The position numbers and the translations under genes were made by a program. A DNA stretch of 64,000 bases from Thermodesulfobacteriota bacterium (GTDB taxonomy: Bacteria; Desulfobacterota_D; UBA1144; Nemesobacterales; UBA2774), in NCBI GenBank assembly GCA_040754335.1, contig JBFMCV010000001.1:620001-684000 (forward strand), written 5' to 3'. Below the pieces are notes generated by a model. That model saw nothing but the letters and a program-made list of their open reading frames with translations. It had not been told where the DNA came from and searched no databases. Shown here piece after piece: positions 16,316-24,985 of the stretch (positions within the stretch are counted from its first letter, which is position 1; each line of letters starts with the position of its first letter).

Positions 16316-18325
16316 TTATTGCACCCTGGCGGTGCTGTCGCCGCCGTGAAGAGTGTACCTGACGAATACCTCTTCGCGCTCCTTGCGCCCGCCCGGCCAC
16401 ATGGTCACTATTGCGCCTGCGAGGAGCACCACCCCGCCCGCCCATATCCAGCTCACCATCGGGTTCACCATGACGCGTATCGTCGCCGTCCCGTCCTGTC
16501 CGTAGCTCATCAGTATCACGTAGAGGTCGTCCGCGAAGGTCGATCTCAGGGCGACTTCCGTCTCCTGGTTTATCTCGCGGTTCCCCTCGTATTTGTATAC
16601 GTTCTTTTCGGGCGAGACAGTCCCTATGGGCTTTCCGTTCTTGTAACCGTCCAGATTCGCAACTGTTGCGTTCTTTGCGGCGTTCGTGTACTGCTCGAGG
16701 CCCCGGTACGTGAGCGTATAGGCGCCCAGCTCGACCGATTGCCCCTCAGTCAGGGTCGCCTGCCGCTCGGTCACGAACACGGAGGACGACGTGATCCCTA
16801 TCACTATCAGCACGACTCCTATGTGCACTATGTATCCGCCGTACCTCCTCTTGTTCCTCGAGACCAGGCGCACGAAGGCGAGCGCGGGGTTCTCGCCCCT
16901 CCCGCTCCTCACCGATACTCCGCGGAAGAACTCCGTGAACACGGTGGCCGCGACGAATGCGCACAGCGCATAAGAAAAGAGCGCGTAAACGTCCCTCACC
17001 CCTAGAGCGAAGAGGGCGCACGCCGTGACCGCTCCTATGATCACGGGGACGAGGAAATTCTTCATGAGGTTTTCTCTGGACGCCTTCCTCCACGAGATAA
17101 GCGGGCCCACGCCCATGAGGAATATGAGTACGAGCGCAATCGGCACGTTCACCCTGTTGAAATAGGGCGAGCCAACGAGGATCTTGTTGCCCGTTAAGGC
17201 TTCGGACATTATAGGGAATATCGTCCCGAGGAACACTGCGAACGCCGCGCCCAGGAAAAGCAGGTTATTGAATATGAAGGCGCTCTCCCTTGACAGTATC
17301 GAGTCGAACCTGTTCTCGGATTCGAGGTCCCTTATCCTGTAGAGGAACATCGCGAACGAGAAGAGAAGTATGAATGCGATGAAGCCTAAAAAGAGCGGGC
17401 CGATGTCGCTCTGCGCGAACGAGTGGACGGACGATATCACGCCCGACCTCGTAATGAACGTGCCGAATATAGCGAGGAAGAACGTGAGTATGATGAGGGC
17501 CATGTTCCATTTCTTGAGCATGCCCTTCTTCTCCTGGATCATGACCGAGTGGACGAATGCCGTCGCGGCGAGCCACGGCATGAACGCGGCGTTCTCGACC
17601 GGGTCCCACGCCCAGTACCCTCCCCATCCGAGCTCGAGGTACGCCCATCTCGCGCCGAGCAAGAGCCCCAGGCTCAGGAAAGTCCAGGCGAAGAGCGTCC
17701 ATTTCCGCGAGTACTTTATCCACTCGTCCCCCAATTGCCCGCTCAGGAGCGCCCCCATGCCGAACGCGAATGGCACGCTCACTCCGACGTAGCCCAGGTA
17801 GAGGGTGACCGGGTGTATGGCCATGTATGCGTTCTGGAGTATGGGGTTGAGCCCCCTCCCCTCGGCGGGCGTTACCGGGAGCGTTTCGAACGGGTTCTCG
17901 ACGAAACCTATTATGTATGTGAAAAAGACGGATATCGCCGCTAGCACCGCCACGACGTAAGGCATGAGGAGCCTCGACCTCCTGCGCGTATCGAGGACGA
18001 CGAGCGCGGAGTATATAGAGAGTATGAGCGCCCAGAGCAGCAGCGACCCCGCCTGGCCCGCCCAGAGGGACGTTATCCTGTATATGACGGGGAGGTCGGT
18101 GCTCGTGTTGAGCGCTACGTATTTAAGGCTGAAATCGAGGTTTATGAGGGCATGAAGGAGGGCAGCAGTGGCGATTACCAGAAGAAAGCATATTGCTAGA
18201 ATACCGTTCCGTGCGCTCCTTACGAAATCGCTCTTCCCCGTCCTCGCGCCGTAAACCGACGCAATGACGACGTAGATCGATATGGCGAACGCGAGGATTA
18301 CGGATACCTTGCCGGTCTCGACCAT
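16316..18325 (-). CDS. ccmF: CcmF, cytochrome c heme lyase subunit
   Basis: Encodes 669 residues from the ATG at 18325, which overlaps the ccmE stop (TGATG); a longer frame start at 18400 would run through ccmE. About 14 membrane helices. The tryptophan-rich WWD-type motif G-W-G-G-Y-W-A-W-D-P-V-E-N near residue 240 binds heme handed over by holo-CcmE. The last third holds a periplasmic domain typical of the family. It attaches heme to apocytochromes in the System I pathway. Confidence 0.96.
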   Translation of the reverse strand: MVETGKVSVILAFAISIYVVIASVYGARTGKSDFVRSARNGILAICFLLVIATAALLHALINLDFSLKYVALNTSTDLPVIYRITSLWAGQAGSLLLWALILSIYSALVVLDTRRRSRLLMPYVVAVLAAISVFFTYIIGFVENPFETLPVTPAEGRGLNPILQNAYMAIHPVTLYLGYVGVSVPFAFGMGALLSGQLGDEWIKYSRKWTLFAWTFLSLGLLLGARWAYLELGWGGYWAWDPVENAAFMPWLAATAFVHSVMIQEKKGMLKKWNMALIILTFFLAIFGTFITRSGVISSVHSFAQSDIGPLFLGFIAFILLFSFAMFLYRIRDLESENRFDSILSRESAFIFNNLLFLGAAFAVFLGTIFPIMSEALTGNKILVGSPYFNRVNVPIALVLIFLMGVGPLISWRKASRENLMKNFLVPVIIGAVTACALFALGVRDVYALFSYALCAFVAATVFTEFFRGVSVRSGRGENPALAFVRLVSRNKRRYGGYIVHIGVVLIVIGITSSSVFVTERQATLTEGQSVELGAYTLTYRGLEQYTNAAKNATVANLDGYKNGKPIGTVSPEKNVYKYEGNREINQETEVALRSTFADDLYVILMSYGQDGTATIRVMVNPMVSWIWAGGVVLLAGAIVTMWPGGRKEREEVFVRYTLHGGDSTARVQ

Positions 18326-18759
18326 CAGTAGGCGTTTACCCCTTTGCCCTCGGCCCCGGATTCGTACAACGCTTCCGTGGACTCGTATTTGGTCGGGCAC
18401 TTGGCGAGGAGCACGTCGGCTACGAAGACGTTGTCTCTCGTGTATTCTCCTTCGACCACGGCCTCGACGTCGTCCTTGAATATGTCGGGCACGATCCCCG
18501 AATATGCGACGTCTATGTCGCCGCCCCCGTCCGTGATGCTGAACCTGAGAGACCCGTCGTCCCCGTGCTTTATCGAGCCCGGCACGACGTGGCCCGATAC
18601 CCTTACCCTCTCTCCGTAAACGGAGGGGACCCTGCCCTTGAGCTCCTTTACGGTGAGGTAGTAGACCATCGTGTCCTTCACGCCGCCGTATACGAGGTAG
18701 CTCACGGCAAGCGCTATGACCGCGATCGCGATTATGAACTTTAATTTTCCCTTCAGCAT
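18325..18759 (-). CDS. ccmE: CcmE heme chaperone, CxxxY variant
   Basis: Encodes 144 residues: an N-terminal membrane anchor then an OB-fold beta-barrel. In classical CcmE the heme is bound covalently by the His of an HxxxY motif. Here the corresponding site reads C-P-T-K-Y, Cys121 in place of His, with Tyr125 kept. This CxxxY type is known from Desulfovibrio and from archaea, where CcmH is absent. It is the first gene of ccmE-ccmF-zinc ribbon-cytochrome, joined to ccmF by a TGATG overlap. It carries heme from CcmC to CcmF. Confidence 0.95.
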   Translation of the reverse strand: MLKGKLKFIIAIAVIALAVSYLVYGGVKDTMVYYLTVKELKGRVPSVYGERVRVSGHVVPGSIKHGDDGSLRFSITDGGGDIDVAYSGIVPDIFKDDVEAVVEGEYTRDNVFVADVLLAKCPTKYESTEALYESGAEGKGVNAY

Positions 18760-18809
18760 TCCCTCACCCTTTCAGGGACGTGCGCAGCGAAGATTGTACG
18801 ATCCGGGGC

Positions 18810-19469
18810 CTACGTCCCCTTTCCGAGCGCCGCGAGCTCGCCCCTGAGCCTCCTCTGTTTCCCGAGCAGGTAATAAATATATATAATGAGCACTATCCAG
18901 ACAACCGCGTGTCCCCAGAAGAGGTAGTCGAGCCTGAGCGGCTGCGAGACGAGCATAACGTCGTCTATCCAGACCTTCCCCCTGCCGTCGACGACGAGCG
19001 AGAGCGTCACGCTTTCAGGCGCGTCGCCTTTATCCGAATAAATAACGGTCTCGGCCGGCGTCCACCCTGTCGTCCCCGTGGGCGGCACTGCGGGGCCCCG
19101 GGAAACTATGTCCTCGCCGCCCGGATACCGGAGCTTCATCTCGAGGTATGCGATGCCTCTCGACTCCCCTTCTCCGGTCAGTCCCTCGGTCCTCAGCATC
19201 GCTTTATACGCAGCGCGGGCATGCTCGAGCCCCGAGCCGTCGAGTGTGTAGAGCGCGACCTCGACCGGCGAGCCCGCGTCGACCAGGAGAGAGCCGTTCC
19301 CGTCGCTCGTCACGCTCCTGTCAATGACGGCGTTACTGAGTGCGCTGAATTCCCCCGCGTCCGAGACGGGGAATTTCTTGACGTTCATCTCCTTCTCCGC
19401 GGAGTCGTAGCATGATGCGGCGGCGAACGAGAACGCAATCATCAGTATCGGAAAAATTCTTTTTATCAC
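18810..19469 (-). CDS. Lipoprotein with C-terminal CcmD-like membrane segment
   Basis: Encodes about 219 residues. I prefer the GTG at 19469 because it gives a clean lipoprotein signal (V-I-K-R-I-F-P..., lipobox A-A-A-S-C); a GTG at 19520 would put 17 odd residues before it. The mature protein has a beta-rich periplasmic domain of unknown type. At residues about 183-207 a Tyr-Leu-Phe-Trp-x-x-x-x-V-V-W-I helix followed by K-Q-R-R-L-R-G-E-L matches the pattern of CcmD, the small protein that releases holo-CcmE from CcmABC. It lies 50 bases before ccmE. No separate ccmD is seen, so this may be the CcmD of the system fused to a lipoprotein. The CcmD reading is an inference. Confidence 0.72.
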   Translation of the reverse strand: MIKRIFPILMIAFSFAAASCYDSAEKEMNVKKFPVSDAGEFSALSNAVIDRSVTSDGNGSLLVDAGSPVEVALYTLDGSGLEHARAAYKAMLRTEGLTGEGESRGIAYLEMKLRYPGGEDIVSRGPAVPPTGTTGWTPAETVIYSDKGDAPESVTLSLVVDGRGKVWIDDVMLVSQPLRLDYLFWGHAVVWIVLIIYIYYLLGKQRRLRGELAALGKGT

Positions 19470-19578
19470 GGCGTTTCGGACCTGCTCTCCCTGCTTAAAA
19501 GATACCCGCAGAGCGGACACATTGAAAATACAATTCCCCGGCCCTCTAGGCAGCGCGCTTCGTTAGTTAGCAATCCTA

Positions 19579-19607
19579 ATTTTCACGGATGGAAGATACA
19601 CGGTCAA
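19579..19607 (-). promoter_or_regulatory. Candidate promoter of the CcmD-like/ccmE/ccmF operon
   Basis: On the minus strand TTGACC (19602-19607), a 17-base spacer, then GAAAAT (19579-19584), about 110 bases before the chosen start. The same -10 variant is seen before the arginine decarboxylase gene. Confidence 0.4.
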
Positions 19608-19643
19608 TGACTAATTTTAGTATTAAGTGCCGAACTATAAACG

Positions 19644-20312
19644 CTATTTAGGTTCGCCACCGCCCGTTTCCTCCGGGGTTTTATCCTCTCCCGGAGCTTC
19701 CTCCTGCTCAGGTGCCGCCTCCTCCTTCCTCGGCTCCGTCATGAGCTGGACTACGAGACCGAACACGCCCAGGCCGAACCATATTATAGCCATCCTGTAT
19801 AGCTGGTCCTCGCCCAGCGTATCGAGGAACCCCGGATCGAGAGGGTCGAAGTTCCTGGATATCAGGTAAGCGACGCCCGTTACGGCAGCGTAAGCCCCTC
19901 CGAAGGCCGTGGCTATAATTATCATCGGCTTCTGAAGCACCGCCGCGAGTATGCCGCCCACGAGTGCAGATGCTATGAGCACCACGTGAATCGTATCCGT
20001 GTTCAGGATGCCGAACACGTAAGAGGCCGTCATGAACCCGAGCGCGGCCCCTATTGCGAACACGCCCACGATGTAGAGCGTGTACATTATGAACGCCCCG
20101 GCTATGCCGCCCGCTATTCCCGCTATTATGGAGACTATCTCGCTTCCGTCCGTGAGCTCGTACCCGAGGCTTCCGAAAATGACGGCCCCCGCTATAAAGC
20201 CGAGCACTCCGAGCAGGAACCTTAAAATCCTGTAGCCGAAGAAGCACTCAATCAGGCCTATGGCCGCTGCCGCCATGATGTAGTAATCGTACATTTCACC
20301 GTGGAGTTCCAT
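19644..20312 (-). CDS. DUF4203 (TMEM198-like) membrane protein
   Basis: Encodes 222 residues with seven hydrophobic, glycine-rich helices (G-x-x-x-G patterns) and a Pro/Glu-rich hydrophilic tail of about 30 residues. This is the pattern of the DUF4203/TMEM198 family, whose bacterial role is unknown. It lies between ccmC and the CcmD-like gene in the same direction but with gaps of over 120 bases on both sides, so it may be transcribed alone. Confidence 0.75.
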   Translation of the reverse strand: MELHGEMYDYYIMAAAAIGLIECFFGYRILRFLLGVLGFIAGAVIFGSLGYELTDGSEIVSIIAGIAGGIAGAFIMYTLYIVGVFAIGAALGFMTASYVFGILNTDTIHVVLIASALVGGILAAVLQKPMIIIATAFGGAYAAVTGVAYLISRNFDPLDPGFLDTLGEDQLYRMAIIWFGLGVFGLVVQLMTEPRKEEAAPEQEEAPGEDKTPEETGGGEPK

Positions 20313-20414
20313 AGACGTTCACCCGGGCGTGAAACGAGCCGCCGTCATGAGCAATTATCACATTACAAAAGCAAGTTACGGAACGATATTAACGTAATAT
20401 TTCAGCAGACATAA

Positions 20415-20436
20415 CCGCCCGGAAACGGCCGGGCGG
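20415..20436 (-). terminator. Strong hairpin after ccmC
   Basis: CCGCCCGG-N6-CCGGGCGG, an 8-bp perfect GC stem 15 bases after the ccmC stop. No clear run of T follows on the minus strand, so this may be a weak or factor-dependent terminator. Confidence 0.4.
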
Positions 20437-20451
20437 AATGGAATCCGCCAC

Positions 20452-21111
20452 TCAGCCTTCCCGGGTCTTGAGCACGAGGAGCTCGTCGCTCATGCGCTCG
20501 AGGTCTATCCTTTCGAGCAGGAGCAGTATGAATAAAAGTGAGCAGGCCGCGAGGTTGATGAGGAGCGCGTGCATCATCTCGGGGGCTATGCCGCCCCCGC
20601 CGGGGCCGAACACGACCGGCGATATGCCCCTCATGACCCTCACGGAAGCGTAGACGAGCGGGAGGTCCAGGAAAGCGATAATGCCGAACACCGCTGCGAA
20701 CTTGGCCCTCTTCGTATCGCTCCCCGCAGCCGATCTCAACACGAGATAAACGATGTAGAGAATCCAGAGTATGAACGTCGTCGTAAGCTGCGGGTCCCAT
20801 GTCCACCACGTGCCCCAGACGGGTTTTGCCCATACGGCTCCCGTGAGTATCGTGATCGTGAGGAAGAGGACTCCTATCTCGGCCGAGGAATATGCCAGTA
20901 TGTCCCACTTCCTCGTACCCTTCCAGAGATACATGATGCTCGATACGAATACCAGTATGAACGCGACGGTCGCGACCCATACGGTCCCCATGTGTATGTA
21001 GAAAATCCTCTGTATGTGGCCCATCTTGGGCTCGGTCGGGGCGTAAACGAACGCCGCGTAGAGGGACGCCGTCATGCCGATGAACGTGAGTACCGCAAGT
21101 GCTTTTCTCAT
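20452..21111 (-). CDS. ccmC: CcmC, heme transfer to CcmE
   Basis: Encodes 219 residues with six membrane helices. The WWD motif W-G-T-W-W-T-W-D-P-Q-L near residue 120, and flanking conserved His residues (I-Y-I-H-M-G near residue 40), form the heme-binding site that loads CcmE. It follows ccmB by 20 bases in the order ccmB-ccmC. Confidence 0.95.
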   Translation of the reverse strand: MRKALAVLTFIGMTASLYAAFVYAPTEPKMGHIQRIFYIHMGTVWVATVAFILVFVSSIMYLWKGTRKWDILAYSSAEIGVLFLTITILTGAVWAKPVWGTWWTWDPQLTTTFILWILYIVYLVLRSAAGSDTKRAKFAAVFGIIAFLDLPLVYASVRVMRGISPVVFGPGGGGIAPEMMHALLINLAACSLLFILLLLERIDLERMSDELLVLKTREG

Positions 21112-21131
21112 TCCGTGTTACCGTCGCCCGC

Positions 21132-21803
21132 TCAGGATTCCTCGATCACGTATTCGAACACGACCGCGCACGCGGCCAGAAAGATTATATCGAATGCGAT
21201 TAGGAGTTGTAAAGCCGAGGTCCCTTCCGAAAAAGGCTTGCCCGCGAGCACTATCCCCGAGAGCTTCACCGCGCTCACTATGAGCGGGATTATGATGGGG
21301 AAGAGGAGTATGGGGAGGAGCACCTCGCGGAGCCTCGTGTTCACGGCCATGGCGGAGAAGAGCGTGCCCACGGCGACGAATCCCAGAGAGCCCAGGAAAA
21401 CGACCGGAATGAGAGGCAGCATGGTTGAAAGGAGTCCCAGGTTGAAGAAGATGACGAACATCGGGACTATTATCATCCCGACTATGAATACGAAGATAGT
21501 GTTGCTCGCCATCTTTCCGAAATAGATGAGGCTCCTGTCCGTAGGGGTGAGGAGGAGGCCGAGCACCGCATTCCCCTCTTTCTCGAGCGCGAAGGAGCGG
21601 GAAAGGCCCAGGACGCCCGCGAACGAGAATGTTATCCAGAGCATGGCGGGGACGGCTTGCCTCACGATCTCGGCTGAGAAACCGAACGCGAAGCTGAATG
21701 TGACCGTTACGAGGAGCGAGAACGTGAGCATGGACGTGATCAGCTCCTTCGTCCTCAGCTCCGTGATTATGTCCTTCCTGATTATCGCCCAGACCTTTTT
21801 CAA
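21132..21803 (-). CDS. ccmB: CcmB, ABC permease of cytochrome c maturation
   Basis: Encodes 223 residues with six membrane helices. The N-terminus W-A-I-I-R-K-D-I-I-T-E-L-R-T-K-E and the F-A-L-E-K-E-G-N-A-V-L-G-L-L-L-T-P segment are typical CcmB. With CcmA and CcmC it forms the complex that releases holo-CcmE. A 242-base AT-rich gap separates it from ccmA upstream, unlike the tight ccmAB pairing of most operons. Confidence 0.94.
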   Translation of the reverse strand: MKKVWAIIRKDIITELRTKELITSMLTFSLLVTVTFSFAFGFSAEIVRQAVPAMLWITFSFAGVLGLSRSFALEKEGNAVLGLLLTPTDRSLIYFGKMASNTIFVFIVGMIIVPMFVIFFNLGLLSTMLPLIPVVFLGSLGFVAVGTLFSAMAVNTRLREVLLPILLFPIIIPLIVSAVKLSGIVLAGKPFSEGTSALQLLIAFDIIFLAACAVVFEYVIEES

Positions 21804-22045
21804 GACCGGAAACCCCGTTCCAAGCTAATTAACGATCTATATCTGTAATCATCAGGGTGTAATAGAAACAATATTTCATGCTTTGACTTACCATATCGGA
21901 AGCACCCGGCGAATAACCGGAAATCATACCCGGACGCCGCTTTATGTCGTATATAGTATATTATAAAGTATGTCATGTAATTACCTGTACATTCATACTA
22001 TTTAATAGAGCAAGTGCATGATACACTACTCCGCATCCGGGCATT
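21804..22045. other. AT-rich gap between ccmA and ccmB
   Basis: This 242-base stretch holds no convincing gene. It is much more AT-rich than its neighbours and carries overlapping TATAAT-like boxes around 21948-21978 on both strands, so a promoter for ccmB-ccmC is likely, but I cannot fix its -35. Confidence 0.4.
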
Positions 22046-22777
22046 TCAGGCGTCATCGACCTTCGAGAGATAGAGCCTCCTGAACTCCTCCCTGTCTATC
22101 CCGTCCGCCTCGCTTTCGTACACCATCCGCCCGCCGGCGAGTATGCCGACGCGGTCGCTCCTGTCGAGCCCTTCCTCTATATTGTGCGTGGTCATGAGGA
22201 TAGTCCTGCCGTCCGATTTGAGGAGTGACAGCATTTCGCCGAAGACCCTGGACCCGTGCTGGTCGAGCCCCGTGTATGGCTCGTCCAGGAGAAGGATAGC
22301 GGGGTCGTGGACTATGGCCCTCGCTACGGCGAGCCGCTGCTTCATCCCCCTGCTGAACGTCCTCACGAGGTCGTGCATCCGCCTGCCGAGTCCGACGCGG
22401 TTTATCACTTCCCTGGACCTCATCTCGACGTCGCGGACGCCGTACATCGTCCCGAAGAACCTGATGTTCTCAAAGGCGCTCAGGTTCTCGTATAAAAACG
22501 GGTCGTGCGAAAGCACCCCCGTCACGCCCCTCACGCCGTCGGGGTTCTTCACGGCGTCGCGTCCCGCTACGGTCAGCTTGCCGGACGTAGGCTTGGCGAG
22601 AGTCGAGAGTATCTTGACGAACGTCGTTTTCCCCGCGCCGTTCGGGCCGAAGAGCGTATAGAACTCCCCCTTTTTTATGCTCAGGTCCACTCCGCGGAGC
22701 GCTTCCATGCCGCCGAAGGATTTGGTTATCCCCTCGGCCTTTATATCGTAACCCTTATCTGTGAGCGAGTCCCGCAT
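22046..22777 (-). CDS. ccmA: CcmA, ABC ATPase of cytochrome c maturation
   Basis: Encodes 243 residues: Walker A G-P-N-G-A-G-K-T-T near residue 44, signature F-S-R-G-M-K-Q-R-L (Arg in place of the second residue of LSGGQ, a feature often seen in CcmA), Walker B I-L-L-L-D-E-P and switch His in T-T-H-N-I. It drives release of holo-CcmE from CcmC. It is the most upstream ccm gene in this block. Confidence 0.88.
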   Translation of the reverse strand: MRDSLTDKGYDIKAEGITKSFGGMEALRGVDLSIKKGEFYTLFGPNGAGKTTFVKILSTLAKPTSGKLTVAGRDAVKNPDGVRGVTGVLSHDPFLYENLSAFENIRFFGTMYGVRDVEMRSREVINRVGLGRRMHDLVRTFSRGMKQRLAVARAIVHDPAILLLDEPYTGLDQHGSRVFGEMLSLLKSDGRTILMTTHNIEEGLDRSDRVGILAGGRMVYESEADGIDREEFRRLYLSKVDDA

Positions 22778-22863
22778 GTCAGAGGCGTGAAGAAAACTAC
22801 ATCAATCGGGGGATTCTTTCAATCGGGAGGGAGGGCGGCAAGTGTCTGGGCTTCCCCGCGCCG

Positions 22864-23892
22864 CTATTTCAAGAGCGCGTCCGTTCCGCCTAAGAGTTTC
22901 ACCCAGTCCTCCATCTCCCTCATGCCCTCGTCCATGTCGACGGTGGGCTTATACCCTAGCTCCCGCTTCGCCTTCTCTATAGAGTAGCTCCTGCTCCCCG
23001 CGAGCGCCGCGACGGCGAACCTCGTGAGCACGGGGGGCCTCTTAGACTTCTTCGCCTTGTATATGAACTCCATGAGCGCAGCGACGGCGTATGCGAGCTT
23101 ATACGGAATCGAGAACCCCGGCTCCCAGTTTATGCCGGCCGCATTCAGCTGCTTCCGGAGAAATTCCATGTATCCGATCTTGACCCCGTCGTTGATGAAG
23201 TAGATGTTCCCCGGGGCTTTATCGTTCCCGGCTGCGAGGAGCATCGCGCGGGCAAGGTTATCGACGTGACAGGGGGTGACGGTCCGCTCCCCGCTCCCCA
23301 TCGGGTGGAGTATCCCCTTCCTGGCGGCCGCGGCTATACGAGGGAGTATCACCGTGTCCCCCGCTCCCCAGACGTTAGACGGTCTCACCACCACGGTCTC
23401 GAGACCCTTCCCCCCGTAGAACCCGAGAACAAGACGCTCGGCGTCGGCCTTCGACTCGTTGTAATAGTCGTTGTACCTCTCCCTGTAAGGGTATGTCTCG
23501 TCTATGTCGATGAGGTTGTGGACGCTCCAGAAGTCGGACTTCCAGACGACCGTCGAAGAGCTCATGTGGACGAACCTCTTGACTCCCGCTTTAAGCGACG
23601 CTTCGAGGAGCGTCTTCGTCGCCTCTACATTATATTTTCGGAACTCCTCCCTCTCCCCCCAGTCGGAGACGAGCGCGGCCAGGTGGAATACTGCGTCCCC
23701 GTCCTCGGGGAGCCTCTTCAAGCTGTCCGGGTCTCCCAGGTCGCCGTGGCAGAGTTCTGCGCCGAGCTCCTTCAGCATCTTGACGTCGCTCGTATCCCTC
23801 ACGAGGCACTTTACCCTGTGCCCGTTGGCCACGAGCTCTTCGACGAGCCTGCCCCCAATGAAACCCGTGCCGCCTGTCACAACAGCATTCAT
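22864..23892 (-). CDS. NAD(P)-dependent epimerase/dehydratase (extended SDR)
   Basis: Encodes 342 residues. The Rossmann start T-G-G-T-G-F-I-G-G-R-L-V-E binds NAD(P). The SDR catalytic pair is Y-N-E-S-K (Tyr-x-x-x-Lys) near residue 150, after S-S-S-T-V. The central and C-terminal parts resemble 3-beta-hydroxysteroid dehydrogenase/isomerase-like and dihydroflavonol reductase-like enzymes. The substrate cannot be told; a sugar nucleotide or a lipid ketone are both possible. It stands alone, 86 bases before ccmA. Confidence 0.88.
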   Translation of the reverse strand: MNAVVTGGTGFIGGRLVEELVANGHRVKCLVRDTSDVKMLKELGAELCHGDLGDPDSLKRLPEDGDAVFHLAALVSDWGEREEFRKYNVEATKTLLEASLKAGVKRFVHMSSSTVVWKSDFWSVHNLIDIDETYPYRERYNDYYNESKADAERLVLGFYGGKGLETVVVRPSNVWGAGDTVILPRIAAAARKGILHPMGSGERTVTPCHVDNLARAMLLAAGNDKAPGNIYFINDGVKIGYMEFLRKQLNAAGINWEPGFSIPYKLAYAVAALMEFIYKAKKSKRPPVLTRFAVAALAGSRSYSIEKAKRELGYKPTVDMDEGMREMEDWVKLLGGTDALLK

Positions 23893-24054
23893 ATGGATCG
23901 TCCTTTCCGGCGAATTTATCTTGTGGGACTAATATACTTCCAAATGGAGCCCCGAGTCAAAGTACCGCACCTTCGTCACGCTTGTCACGGAGTTTTGTAT
24001 CCTGCACCCTGTATCCCGTCCGCAGCAGCAGCTTCAACCCGCGACAACCTATCA

Positions 24055-24104
24055 TTTCCCTCCCCCTCATAGGAGGGGGGAGGGTCAGGGTGGGGGTGTA
24101 CCTT
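24055..24104. repeat. G/C-rich dispersed repeat (family A)
   Basis: Same unit as 9273-9323, in the 554-base gap between the epimerase and the 72-residue gene. No gene is seen in that gap; it holds this copy, a fragment of family F (24181-24219) and a family C hairpin (24263-24286). Confidence 0.8.
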
Positions 24105-24180
24105 GGTTTAATGAATCACACTAAGCCTGATCATCCTGCCGCGCCGACGTGGCCCTTTGATCCCCTGAAACTTTCGCGCA

Positions 24181-24219
24181 GGAGGACGCCGAAGCCGGAA
24201 GGAGTCGCGGCAATCTCAT
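24181..24219. repeat. Partial copy of dispersed repeat (family F)
   Basis: Shares the GGAG-x-CGCGGCAATCTCAT end with the fuller copy at 41806-41875. Only one half of the element is present. Confidence 0.5.
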
Positions 24220-24262
24220 TTTTTCATCATTCATCCCGCATCCTGCATATCGCAACCCTTCC

Positions 24263-24286
24263 GTAGGAGCGGCTTCCAGCCGCGAA
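24263..24286. repeat. Palindromic repeat (family C), uninterrupted
   Basis: GTAGGAGCGGCTTCCAGCCG-type hairpin with CGGCT/AGCCG arms. Other copies are at 34833-34856 and, interrupted by an insertion, at 42468-42540. Confidence 0.75.
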
Positions 24287-24370
24287 TCTTTTCATTCCCT
24301 CCTTTCGTAAAAGAAGCCGGGAGAGATTTTACGGGAATGTCTAGGTATTAGCTCCTAAATCATATTCCAG

Positions 24371-24418
24371 AAAAAAAAGAGCCGCATTAACGCAGGAAAC
24401 GCACTGCGCCAATGCGGC
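24371..24418 (-). terminator. Rho-independent terminator of the 72-residue gene
   Basis: GCCGCATT/AATGCGGC (24381-24388 with 24411-24418), with an inner CGCAG/CTGCG stem, followed on the minus strand by eight T. It starts 29 bases after the stop codon at 24447. This is the clearest terminator in the window. Confidence 0.85.
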
Positions 24419-24446
24419 AGGCATGGGGTGTCGGATCTTTTTTTCG

Positions 24447-24665
24447 TTATTGAGGGCTTACGAGCCAGTTCTCCATCCAGGCCTTCGTCTTCTCGGCGAG
24501 CTCCCTGGACGAGGTAGTCGCAACCCTGCTCTCGTTCAGAAATACTCCCCAGTACGTAATGGGAGCGTGCGACCTCTGTATATGGAGGTTTCTGTCTGAA
24601 CCCACGGCTTCAGGCGTGCAATCACATGACGGATCGAACGTATAAGGTACTATCTTTATGTCCAT
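24447..24665 (-). CDS. Small protein of unknown function
   Basis: Encodes 72 residues, no signal peptide or membrane helix. It begins with M-D-I-K-I-V-P-Y-T-F and has a Cys-Asp-Cys pair near residue 14 and a W-G-V-F-L-N segment. A GGAGGTAGAGG-type ribosome site precedes the ATG, and a strong terminator follows, which argues for a real, highly expressed single-gene unit. The family is not recognised. Confidence 0.75.
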   Translation of the reverse strand: MDIKIVPYTFDPSCDCTPEAVGSDRNLHIQRSHAPITYWGVFLNESRVATTSSRELAEKTKAWMENWLVSPQ

Positions 24666-24985
24666 GAACCTCTACCTCCTTATTAAATTTGCAACGCTAC
24701 TTCCAGTCATTACTGCATTCATTATACACTACATAATATAATATATGCAAGTAGCATGCCAAAAATTAAAATAATTACCAAGCGTGTGATTTCAAGGGCT
24801 TACGCCGGAATAATCTTCAGGTGTTTAAAATCATACAGTAACACTGGCGCAAATATCGTCACACCGGGCCTGAAATGCAGGCAGCCGGACGGATTCGCCC
24901 GGTATCATTGACTAATTCCGCAAGTGTTTGACAAGTCCCTACTTATAGTAGAAAATTCTCCACTTATTCCACGGAGGTAAGCAAA
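24666..24985. other. Intergenic region between divergent genes
   Basis: The 320-base gap holds the start of the 72-residue gene on one side and the arginine decarboxylase promoter (24928-24956) on the other. It also has a 41-base hairpin region at 24863-24903: ACCGGGC/GCCCGGT arms enclosing a CCTG/CAGG stem. No gene was seen. Confidence 0.5.
24928..24956 (+). promoter_or_regulatory. Candidate promoter of the arginine decarboxylase gene
   Basis: An exact -35 TTGACA (24928-24933), a 17-base spacer, then GAAAAT (24951-24956). It lies 30 bases before the start codon. Confidence 0.5.
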
